Positions 13,490-20,133 of a stretch of 20,517 bases of DNA are shown here, piece by piece; position 1 is the first letter of the stretch, and each line of letters begins with the position of its first letter. Source of the DNA: a virus; the IMG/VR virus record IMGVR_UViG_3300017788_000223, positions 1-20,517 of that record; one strand, given 5' to 3'. Both the position numbers and the translations under genes were made by a program. The notes beneath the pieces were generated by a model. That model had not been told where the DNA came from. It saw nothing but the letters and a program-made list of their open reading frames with translations, and did not search any database.

Positions 13490-14686
13490 ATGATGACTGT
13501 TGACGATATTATCTTTAAAATAGAAAATTATGGCTTTGCTAATCTGAGCCCCTCTATATCTAAAAAAGACCGAGATATTTTGGCAAATATAGCCAAGTTG
13601 TTAAAAACTTCAAATTATATTACCAGTAATCAAGGTAACTTGTCCATAAAAATTCTAAAAGAAAATTTAGAACATTTGAACTTTGTAGGCGCTGATTTAA
13701 TTAGTGTTGTTAAATTGCCGTTATGGTCAAGAAATTTCAAAAATCCTGAAAAAATCAGGAAAATTTATCTAAAAACCACAAATTTTAATCAGCCAACAAT
13801 CACTATCAAAGCCACTTACACAAAGGATTTGAAAAAAGCAATTATTGAATTACAAAAAAATTCAGAAGGCCCACTTCACTCAGTAGTCGGTAGTGAATAT
13901 CATATTTCTTTGACTGAAAAAAATCTAATCAGGACCATAGATACACTAAAAAAGTATAATTTTGAGAAATCTACTGAAATTTCTGATTTTTATCAAAAAA
14001 TTAAAAACATAAATTTAGATGAAGTTGAAAAACAATTTGACATTGAGCAATCAATTGACGAAAATTTAAAAAAACAGTTAGTAGCTGATATTGGTTCAGC
14101 AAACAGCAGAGACCCTCTGTTCTTAACTGATAGAAAAATCAAGTTTCAATACACCTATAACAAAAAAATACAGGGTATTGACGAAAATAGTCTGCTATAC
14201 AAAATTTCAACAAGAAAAAATAGTCAAATTTTTGTAAATTCAGAAAACTTTACCACATCAGAGTTAGCATCGACTTTAAGAAGATTAAACAGGTTGCCAG
14301 TACTGATAATTTTAGATGAGTATAACCCAAAAGCCAGCTTAGAAAACCTAAAAATTATCAAAAAAACTATGGATTCATTGAATTTTCGTGGTAACACTGG
14401 TGTTTATTTTAGATTTGATAATACTGGTGAAGGCGCCGAGTTTAATAAACTTGTTGCCGAGTATGGTTACAACAAAAAGTTAGATAGTGATAATAAACTA
14501 ACTATCTTAAGCAATGGAAAAATACCTAAATTTTTGTTAAAAACCAATTGGTACCCAAAATCTGTAATCAGTTTTACAAATAATTTAAGAAATAATAAAA
14601 CCAGCGTGTATTGCAATGAATGTGATTTGATTGTATACTATACACCAACAAAACCAGTAATTGGAAATGTAGATGCCATCGTGTAA
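13490..14686 (+). CDS. Unknown protein upstream of and overlapping uvsW
   Basis: A 398-residue protein that I do not recognise. It is rich in Lys, Asn, Ile and Leu. The middle has an Asn/Glu/Asp/Lys-rich helical part (about 160-195) and a RDPLFLTDRKIKFQYTY segment. Then comes ENFTTSELASTLRRLNRLP followed by VLIILDEYNP (key residues D and E), which resembles a buried strand ending in acidic residues, as in Walker B or DExx-like motifs, but no Walker A (GxxGxGK) is present. The C-terminus has VYCNECDLIVYYTP with a C-x2-C pair. There is no signal peptide or membrane segment. The gene has its own sigma70-type promoter, no Shine-Dalgarno, and overlaps uvsW by 14 bases, so it probably works with or regulates UvsW. 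Confidence 0.82.
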   Translation: MMTVDDIIFKIENYGFANLSPSISKKDRDILANIAKLLKTSNYITSNQGNLSIKILKENLEHLNFVGADLISVVKLPLWSRNFKNPEKIRKIYLKTTNFNQPTITIKATYTKDLKKAIIELQKNSEGPLHSVVGSEYHISLTEKNLIRTIDTLKKYNFEKSTEISDFYQKIKNINLDEVEKQFDIEQSIDENLKKQLVADIGSANSRDPLFLTDRKIKFQYTYNKKIQGIDENSLLYKISTRKNSQIFVNSENFTTSELASTLRRLNRLPVLIILDEYNPKASLENLKIIKKTMDSLNFRGNTGVYFRFDNTGEGAEFNKLVAEYGYNKKLDSDNKLTILSNGKIPKFLLKTNWYPKSVISFTNNLRNNKTSVYCNECDLIVYYTPTKPVIGNVDAIV

Positions 14687-16142
14687 GTTAGTGATAAAAG
14701 ATGAAGTAAACATAAAATTAGAAGGATTGCCCGTAGAAGCAAGGCGCAAACTTGCCAATGCATTCAAATACGAAATTCCATATGCACGTTACCATCCTGC
14801 ATATAAGTTAGGTCGCTGGGATGGTCACAATAGTCTATTTGGTATTGGTGGTAATGGATATTTGAACCAATTAGAAAAGATTATTGAGATACTTGCTTCA
14901 ATGAATATTGAAATTGGTGAAGTAGAAGATCTAAGACAGCCTGTAAATTTTAAATTTACCGCAGTAACGGAAACATATTGGGCAGACAGAGGCAAAGTTT
15001 GGCCTAAGGGTCATGTAGAAGAAGGCAAACCCATTGTGCTACGTGACTATCAAGTCGAAGCTATAAACAAATTTTTAGAAAATCCACAGAGCCTACAAGA
15101 GATTGCCACAGGGGCGGGCAAAACTATCACTACAGCAACATTGGCTAATATCTGTGAAAAATATGGAAGGACTATCGTTATAGTTCCCAATAAAAGTCTA
15201 GTAGAACAGACTGAAGAAGATTTTGTTAACGTGGGTCTCGATGTTGGCGTTTACTACGGTGATAGAAAAGATCTAAACAAAACACACACTATTTGCACGT
15301 GGCAGAGTCTTAACATATTAGATAAAAAAAGTAAAAATGTTGAACATGACATATTAACTTTGGCTGAATTTTTAGATGGCGTTAAGACTGTGATTGTTGA
15401 CGAAGTGCATATGGCCAAGGCCGAAGTGTTAAAAAATTTGCTAACAAAAAATCTCAGCAATGCCTGCATACGTTGGGGATTGACTGGCACTGTACCTAAA
15501 GAAGACTACGAGAGTCAAAGCATTTTTGCCAGTATTGGGCCTGTGATCGGTGGCATTAAGGCACACGAATTACAGGAAAAGGGTGTGTTAAGTAATTGCC
15601 ATGTAAATGTCGTACAACTCATCGACTTGCCTGAATTCAAACAGTATGCAGATGAATTGAAGTATTTGGTCACCAACGAAGATCGTATGCTATATATCAG
15701 CAACTTAATTAGGGAAGTATCTAAGAGCGGTAACACATTAGTATTAGTTAACAGAATCGATAGTGGCAAATTTCTCGTCAATGAACTAACAGACAGTGTG
15801 TTTATTTCCGGCGAAGTAAAGACCAAAGACCGTAAGGAAGAATATGATGAAGTCAAGACTAGTGATAACAAAATTATCGTGGCTACTTACGGGGTTGCCG
15901 CGGTGGGTATTAATATTCCCCGTATTTTTAATCTGGTACTGTTGGAACCCGGTAAGAGCTTTGTCCGTGTTATCCAAAGTATCGGGCGCGGAATACGTAA
16001 AGCTGAAGACAAAGATTTTGTCCAAATCTGGGACATAACCAGCACTTGCAAATATGCCAAGAGGCATTTGACAGAACGAAAGAAATATTATAAGGAGGCC
16101 AAGTATCCGTTCACACTTGAGAAAGTGGATTGGCAAAAATAG
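14673..16142 (+). CDS. uvsW: UvsW, superfamily 2 DNA/RNA helicase
   Basis: A 489-residue homologue of T4 UvsW (about 500 residues), which unwinds R-loops and branched DNA and promotes branch migration, helping the change from origin-dependent to recombination-dependent replication. The N-terminal domain (1-90) has the YHPAYKLGRWDG (40-51) stretch. Helicase motifs follow in order: RDYQ (124-127), Walker A ATGAGKT (145-151), DEVH box (243-246), TGT (271-273), VATYGVAAVGINIP (403-416), and motif VI QSIGRGIRK (435-443). All key residues are intact. The ATG overlaps the previous stop by 14 bases. In T4, uvsW lies close to uvsY; here the cassette and the unknown gene separate them. Confidence 0.95.
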   Translation: MPSCKLVIKDEVNIKLEGLPVEARRKLANAFKYEIPYARYHPAYKLGRWDGHNSLFGIGGNGYLNQLEKIIEILASMNIEIGEVEDLRQPVNFKFTAVTETYWADRGKVWPKGHVEEGKPIVLRDYQVEAINKFLENPQSLQEIATGAGKTITTATLANICEKYGRTIVIVPNKSLVEQTEEDFVNVGLDVGVYYGDRKDLNKTHTICTWQSLNILDKKSKNVEHDILTLAEFLDGVKTVIVDEVHMAKAEVLKNLLTKNLSNACIRWGLTGTVPKEDYESQSIFASIGPVIGGIKAHELQEKGVLSNCHVNVVQLIDLPEFKQYADELKYLVTNEDRMLYISNLIREVSKSGNTLVLVNRIDSGKFLVNELTDSVFISGEVKTKDRKEEYDEVKTSDNKIIVATYGVAAVGINIPRIFNLVLLEPGKSFVRVIQSIGRGIRKAEDKDFVQIWDITSTCKYAKRHLTERKKYYKEAKYPFTLEKVDWQK

Positions 16143-16144
16143 AT

Positions 16145-16651
16145 ATGCAAATATTAACATTAGATAACAAACTGTTTTCACTAAACAACTTGCCCGATGA
16201 GGTAGATGAAAGCACACGATTCGCTGTTCTTGATAACAGTGATCCTAAAGAACCCGACTTTTTCTTTATGCCTTTAATATTTTTAGAAAGTTTTAATAGT
16301 CCAGCGATGGTGTTAAAAATTGGCAATGAGGAAGTAGCAATGCCTATCGATTGGAGTATTGCAGTAGGCGACAGCAGTAGCGGTTGCGACGTCGAGATAC
16401 TACCGTTGACTAGTTTAAATGACCGTGGGTTTGAAGCACTGATTTTTAATCCTTTAAGTAGTTTTAGAGTAGAGTTTAAACCTATCGAGATTGTAAACTT
16501 TTACAACGATGTAAAATGGTACTTTCCTAAGATGCGTAATAATCAACTACTCGCAACGCCATTAGGATATCAAGAAAAACCAAATTGTGCTTATTTTGTC
16601 AAGGAGATAAGTAGACAGAGCGAGATTATTGATATTAGTAAACTGTTATAA
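16145..16651 (+). CDS. Conserved unknown protein downstream of uvsW
   Basis: A 168-residue protein without a recognised domain. It reads as a folded, beta-rich protein with segments I recall from marine T4-like phages next to uvsW, for instance FFFMPLIFLESFNSPAMV, EILPLTSLNDRGFEALIFNP, DVKWYFPKM and CAYFVKEISRQSEI. This recall is not a search result. An in-frame TTG at 16130 would add five residues and overlap uvsW; the ATG at 16145, two bases after the uvsW stop, is preferred. The tight spacing suggests co-translation with UvsW. Confidence 0.8.
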   Translation: MQILTLDNKLFSLNNLPDEVDESTRFAVLDNSDPKEPDFFFMPLIFLESFNSPAMVLKIGNEEVAMPIDWSIAVGDSSSGCDVEILPLTSLNDRGFEALIFNPLSSFRVEFKPIEIVNFYNDVKWYFPKMRNNQLLATPLGYQEKPNCAYFVKEISRQSEIIDISKLL

Positions 16652-16660
16652 GGAAGTAGT

Positions 16661-16861
16661 ATGAGCGATTGGATTGATGAGTCACAAGAACTACAAGAAG
16701 CACAACTAGCAGAAGCATTAGCTAAGAGACAAAAAGCTCCAGTGAAAACTGGATTTTGTTTGGCCTGCGAAGAACCCACAGAGGGTGCATTCTGCTGTAC
16801 TGACTGTAGGGATTATTATGACAAAGTACAAAGAATGAACGCAATAAAAGGAAAATCATGA
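16661..16861 (+). CDS. Small DksA/TraR-like C4 zinc-finger protein
   Basis: A 66-residue protein with a C-x2-C...C-x2-C zinc site: C33, C36, C46 and C49 (C45 is an additional Cys). The N-terminal part (DESQELQEAQLAEALAKRQK) is an acidic amphipathic helix that ends just before the finger. This layout is that of short TraR/DksA-type proteins in phages and plasmids, which bind RNA polymerase in its secondary channel and alter promoter use. The finger CLACEEPTEGAFCCTDC resembles their shape but lacks the usual GE/IP residues, so function is uncertain. AAGGAAG upstream and a 4-base overlap with the next gene (ATGA at 16858-16861) are seen. Confidence 0.72.
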   Translation: MSDWIDESQELQEAQLAEALAKRQKAPVKTGFCLACEEPTEGAFCCTDCRDYYDKVQRMNAIKGKS

Positions 16862-17202
16862 TAGCAGGTAAAGTGTGGGGTCGAACTGAATTATTAGAAG
16901 CTAATGGTGTTTTAGAGTTTCATCGTATTGAAGCTAAAGCAGGTGGTGTATGTAGCAAACACAAACACAAGTATAAATGGAACGGGTTCTTTGTAGAGTC
17001 TGGAAAAATGATTATTCGTGTTTGGAAAAATAATTATGATCTAGTAGATGAAACTATACTAACAGCAGGACAATATACAAAAGTTGCCCCAGGCGAGTTT
17101 CATCAATTTGAAGCCATTGAAGATACTATAGCTTTTGAGCTATATTGGGCCGAATTTGATCACGAAGATATTGAAAGAGAGACTGTGGGGTTTAGTAAAT
17201 GA
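16858..17202 (+). CDS. Small single-domain cupin
   Basis: A 114-residue cupin. The first metal motif is present as H35, H37 (HKHKYKWN) and E47 (FFVESG), and H82 (PGEFHQF) supplies the second-motif His, so a mononuclear metal site is likely intact. Cupins of this size include sugar epimerases, isomerases and small-molecule-binding proteins; the sequence does not tell which. The ManC-like cupin at 3665-4426 belongs to a different subgroup, as it carries RPWG and RAEFW. This gene overlaps the zinc-finger gene and the methyltransferase by ATGA, so the three are co-translated. Confidence 0.82.
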   Translation: MIAGKVWGRTELLEANGVLEFHRIEAKAGGVCSKHKHKYKWNGFFVESGKMIIRVWKNNYDLVDETILTAGQYTKVAPGEFHQFEAIEDTIAFELYWAEFDHEDIERETVGFSK

Positions 17203-17765
17203 CAGTAACAGCTGATTACGCAGAAAGTTTAAAAAAACTTCATGAGAGTAAGGCATTTGGAAATAGAGCAAATATTCCTTCTGAAGTTGCAAGATGTATT
17301 GAAGAATATGATATTCAAAGTATTTTAGATTTTGGATGTGGAAAAGGCAACGTTGTTACTGCACTAAAAGAAACATATCCCAATTTAAAAGTTTACGGCT
17401 ATGATCCAGGTAGAGAAGGGTTTGATGCTCTTCCTGACAATGTTGATATGATTATTAGTACTGATGTACTAGAACACGTTGAACCTGATCTGCTTAACGA
17501 AACACTATTAGATTTAGCAAATAGAACTAATAAAGTCATGTATCATTTGATAGCATGTCATCCAGCAAAAAAATGTTTGCCTGATGGAAGAAACGCACAT
17601 CTTATAGTGGAAACGCCTGATTGGTGGAAAAACAAATTATCATCTGTATTAGGCTGGAAAATGTACAATGAAAATACACACGAATATTTGGCTCAACCTA
17701 AAAAGGGACCATCCATTCAAGTTGTAAAATATACTGTAACTTTAGAAAAAAATGGGAACTCTTAA
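17199..17765 (+). CDS. Class I SAM-dependent methyltransferase
   Basis: A 188-residue methyltransferase with motif I SILDFGCGKGNVV (41-53), acidic loop GYDPGREG (67-74), and IISTDVLEHVEPD (85-97), the usual post-II strand of small-molecule methyltransferases. LACHPAKKCLPDGRNAH corresponds to the substrate lid; no DPPY/NPPY motif of DNA base methyltransferases is present, so DNA adenine or cytosine-N4 methylation is unlikely. With the neighbouring cupin it may act on a sugar or other metabolite. It overlaps the next gene by 14 bases. Confidence 0.83.
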   Translation: MTVTADYAESLKKLHESKAFGNRANIPSEVARCIEEYDIQSILDFGCGKGNVVTALKETYPNLKVYGYDPGREGFDALPDNVDMIISTDVLEHVEPDLLNETLLDLANRTNKVMYHLIACHPAKKCLPDGRNAHLIVETPDWWKNKLSSVLGWKMYNENTHEYLAQPKKGPSIQVVKYTVTLEKNGNS

Positions 17766-18003
17766 ACCAGGTGTAACATATATTTACGAAAGCCCAGATG
17801 GCGGCAAAACAGTTTATGCTAGAGAACATGGTAAGCCGCACAACGAAAGAGTTGTTATTGGGTATCAATATGATCTTTTTGAAGATATAAATTGGCATGA
17901 AATTGCCCTACATGCTCGAACAAATCCAGTGTTGCAAAAAGCTCTTGAACGTGCTATAATAATACATAAATTGAGTAAAGATTATGGCCAAAATAGAGCT
18001 TAA
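17752..18003 (+). CDS. Small conserved unknown protein
   Basis: An 83-residue protein that opens LKPGVTYIYESPDGGKTVYAR, a stretch I associate with short unknown proteins of T4-like phages (shown by key residues P6, G7, Y10, Y12 and P15). It is otherwise featureless, with a helical C-terminus rich in Ala, Leu and Ile. It overlaps the methyltransferase by 14 bases and the next gene by 20 bases, and its last 70 bases contain a promoter for the next gene. No function can be given. Confidence 0.72.
   Translation: MGTLKPGVTYIYESPDGGKTVYAREHGKPHNERVVIGYQYDLFEDINWHEIALHARTNPVLQKALERAIIIHKLSKDYGQNRA
17932..17960 (+). promoter_or_regulatory. Sigma70-type promoter inside the preceding gene
   Basis: TTGCAA (17932-17937) and TATAAT (17955-17960) are separated by 17 bases. 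The -10 box is perfect and the -35 matches four of six. The predicted start near 17967 is 17 bases before the ATG of the clamp-loader-like gene. It would give a replication sub-operon (17984-19733) its own early promoter. Confidence 0.62.
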
Positions 18004-18454
18004 AGAAAAACTAGCCGCAGTTGATTTAAATGCCAAGGAACTGTGGGACGAAATGGATGACGACCAGCGTAAGGCATTAAAACAAGAATTGTTCATATTG
18101 AATAGATATATCAGTAACGTCAAAGTATCTAACAAAGAAAAACAAGAACACTTTGTTCTAGCAGTTAACGAGTATTTTAATAAACATTGGTCTACTCTAC
18201 AAAAACATCCTAAATTGCTTTGGCAATTACTGTGTATGTGTAATTATGATGCAAAGACTGTGTTCTATCATGAATGGATTGGCTTTAAAAGGAAAAAAGG
18301 CGAAACAAAAAGTTTAAAACTTCTTCAAGAATTATACCCTAATAAAAAATCTGATGAGCTTGAACTAATGGCTGAAATTTATTCTACTAAAGAACTAAAA
18401 GCATTAGCTGAAGAAGAATGTTGGGACGAAAAGAAAATAGCCAAATATTTCTAA
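17984..18454 (+). CDS. 62: Probable clamp-loader small subunit (gp62-like)
   Basis: A 156-residue protein that fits the gp62 pattern of T4-like phages (T4: 187 residues), which forms the clamp-loader complex with gp44 and loads the gp45 sliding clamp. Matching features are a FILNRYISN segment (37-45) near the N-terminus (compare FIINR in gp62 proteins), a middle helix with HWSTLQKHPKLLWQLL, KTVFYHEWIGFKRKKG around 91-106 as the compact basic core, and a C-terminus ELMAEIYSTKELKALAEEECW resembling the ILTxEQLxxI close. gp44 is not in this window. The assignment rests on pattern recall. It overlaps the previous gene by 20 bases and the next by one (TAATG). Confidence 0.62.
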   Translation: MAKIELKEKLAAVDLNAKELWDEMDDDQRKALKQELFILNRYISNVKVSNKEKQEHFVLAVNEYFNKHWSTLQKHPKLLWQLLCMCNYDAKTVFYHEWIGFKRKKGETKSLKLLQELYPNKKSDELELMAEIYSTKELKALAEEECWDEKKIAKYF

Positions 18455-19146
18455 TGTTTAAATTAATGGAACAACAGTACACTTGTCCGCATTGTGATTC
18501 AAAGTTTATGAAAGAAAAAACTTTGATAGTACATATGTGTGAACAAAAACGTAGACATTTGGCACGTAATGAAAAACATGTACAAGTTGGTTACCAAGCG
18601 TATATTAGATTTTATCAACTAGTACAAAAACAAGATGTGCCTAAAACATATGAAGATTTTGCACGTAGTCCGTATTACAATGCTTTTATAAAATTTGGCA
18701 GTTTTGTACACAATGTAAATCCCTTATATCCAGATCAATATATCGACTACGTAGTTAAAAGCGGAGTTAAATTAGATCACTGGTGCAGAGATGGACTATA
18801 TGAACAATATGTACTGTATCTTGTAAAAAGTGAACCAGTTGAGGTAGCACTACAAAGAACTATTGGCCACATGATGGAGTGGGCAGAAAATAATAACAGT
18901 GTCTGGAATCACTATTTTAATTACGTCAGTGTCAGTAGAGCAGTGTTTGATATTAAAGATGGCAAGATCAGTCCATGGCTAGTTCTTAACTGTGTAAGTG
19001 GTAAAAAACTATTAGGCAACTTTAATGACGAACAATTAAGTGCTGTGGGTTCAACTATTGACCCAGAGTTTTGGCGTAAAAAGTTTGCTAAACATCCTAG
19101 TGATGTAGAGTTAGTTAAACAAGTAGTTAAGGAGTCAAATCTGTAA
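18454..19146 (+). CDS. Unknown protein with N-terminal C2H2 zinc finger
   Basis: A 230-residue protein. The first domain is a classical C2H2-like finger: YTCPHCDSKFMKEKTLIVHMC, with C-x2-C, the Phe/Leu core and a C-terminal H-x-C (shown by these key residues). The rest is helical with many aromatic residues (GYQAYIRFYQLV, YYNAFIKFGSFVHN, GHMMEWAE, NHYFNYVSVSRAVF) and ends with PEFWRKKFAKHPSDVE. It is reminiscent of a conserved unknown protein of marine T4-like phages. The ATG at 18454 overlaps the previous TAA by one base; longer and shorter starts (18418 and 18466) are possible. Its own stop again shares one base with the following DnaE-like gene, so the two are likely partners. Confidence 0.78.
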   Translation: MFKLMEQQYTCPHCDSKFMKEKTLIVHMCEQKRRHLARNEKHVQVGYQAYIRFYQLVQKQDVPKTYEDFARSPYYNAFIKFGSFVHNVNPLYPDQYIDYVVKSGVKLDHWCRDGLYEQYVLYLVKSEPVEVALQRTIGHMMEWAENNNSVWNHYFNYVSVSRAVFDIKDGKISPWLVLNCVSGKKLLGNFNDEQLSAVGSTIDPEFWRKKFAKHPSDVELVKQVVKESNL

Positions 19147-19733
19147 TGCCTGATATTGATATCGACTTTGCTAATAGAGATAAAATTTTAGAGATAGTAC
19201 AACATGTCAAAGCAAGACGTGTTAACGATGGCGTCGTCACACATCATAATACAGGCGTGTATCCTCATAGTATACCTGTAGATCCTGTAACTAATATTGC
19301 AGGCATTGATTATAAAACTGCTGAAGATCGCGGATATTTTAAAGTTGATTTCTTAAATGTCAGTATCTATGAAAAAATTCAAAATGAAGATCAACTGGTA
19401 AGATTAATGACCACTGAACCCTTATGGGACTTGCTTGAACAGAAAGATTTTTGTGATCTAATATTCCATGTCAATGGTTATCATAATTTGATAGCTAAAA
19501 TGAAACCTCAAAACATTGAGCAATTGGCTATGTTTTTAGCTGTTATTAGGCCAGGCAAAAAACACTTACAATCTAAAGTAGAAACTGATGGATGGGATAG
19601 TATTAAGGATGAAATTTGGACAAAAACTGAAGACAGTTATAGTTTTAAGAAGAGCCATGCTGTGGCCTATGCACACGCCATTGTTGTGCAAATGAATCAA
19701 ATTTGTGAAATTATCAGCTACGGATATAGTTAA
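19146..19733 (+). CDS. Miniature DnaE-like protein (Pol III alpha palm/fingers remnant)
   Basis: A 195-residue protein that reads as a compressed copy of the catalytic region of bacterial DNA polymerase III alpha (over 1,100 residues). Conserved blocks occur in the right order: MPDIDIDFANRDKILEI (1-17) corresponds to PDFDVDF, HNTGVYPHSI (34-43) to KHAGGVVIAP, IDYKTAEDRGYFKVDFLNV (54-72) to the segment ending VKFDFLGL, MKPQNIEQLAMFLAVIRPG (119-137) to the LQPD...RPG stretch, and SFKKSHAVAYA (166-176) to FNKSHSAAYA. D3, D5 and D68 match the catalytic aspartates D401, D403 and D555 of E. coli. The PHP, thumb, beta-binding and OB regions are absent, so polymerase activity alone is doubtful. It may be an ancillary or regulatory factor. 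Confidence 0.78.
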   Translation: MPDIDIDFANRDKILEIVQHVKARRVNDGVVTHHNTGVYPHSIPVDPVTNIAGIDYKTAEDRGYFKVDFLNVSIYEKIQNEDQLVRLMTTEPLWDLLEQKDFCDLIFHVNGYHNLIAKMKPQNIEQLAMFLAVIRPGKKHLQSKVETDGWDSIKDEIWTKTEDSYSFKKSHAVAYAHAIVVQMNQICEIISYGYS

Positions 19734-20107
19734 CGAGTTTTACGAACTAACTGTACATTTTTTCTCTTAACTCTGCGTACACTGAGATTGAGTAAATTTA
19801 CAACAGGACCCAATAATATACGCACATCTTTGCTGTTAAATGTTTTGACACAGTATCTAAAAGGCTCAATTTCTGATCTTAAGAAAATGTTAATAGGGAC
19901 TTGCCTGTTGCTTTCCCACCACCAAGTTTCACCCACTAATAAAAAGGCGTTTTTTTCTTCAGGGGTTCTTAGAGCATTGATATCATAAAAACTAGTAACA
20001 TACTGGTCTTGATTTATAATAATCCCTACATATTCCTGCTCACCGTAGTTAATGACACTGATAAATGGTAAATGTTCTTCTGTTGTTTCTTTAAGCTTCT
20101 TAGGCAT
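19730..20107 (-). CDS. Conserved unknown protein of T4-like phages
   Basis: A 125-residue protein, highly basic at the C-terminus (RRVKRKNVQLVRKTR). The centre has YVGIIINQDQYVTSFYDI, GETWWWESNRQVPINIFL (W-W-W and N-R-x-x-P-I) and a GPVVNLLNL segment, a combination I recall from a widespread unknown protein of marine T4-like phages. No catalytic motif is visible. The reading frame is open up to a TTG at 20164, but the ATG at 20107 is the likely start since the longer start would precede the late promoter; no clear ribosome binding site is seen. The stop overlaps the convergent DnaE-like stop by four bases (GTTAAC region). Confidence 0.82.
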   Translation of the reverse strand: MPKKLKETTEEHLPFISVINYGEQEYVGIIINQDQYVTSFYDINALRTPEEKNAFLLVGETWWWESNRQVPINIFLRSEIEPFRYCVKTFNSKDVRILLGPVVNLLNLSVRRVKRKNVQLVRKTR

Positions 20108-20115
20108 GATAAATA
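20108..20115 (+). promoter_or_regulatory. Near-consensus late promoter GATAAATA for the virion gene
   Basis: One mismatch from TATAAATA. The expected start, near 20121, coincides with AAGGAT (20121-20126), 8 bases before the ATG at 20134. The octamer directly abuts the start codon of the opposite-strand gene. Confidence 0.5.
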
Positions 20116-20133
20116 TGTTTAAGGATTGTCCCA

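Noticed and set aside
15786-16217. Minus-strand frame of 143 codons at the end of uvsW
   Set aside because: It overlaps the conserved motif VI region of uvsW and has no family features.
17199-17765. DNA methyltransferase for the phage genome
   Set aside because: No DPPY/NPPY or PC motif is present; the DVLEHV strand fits small-molecule methyltransferases.
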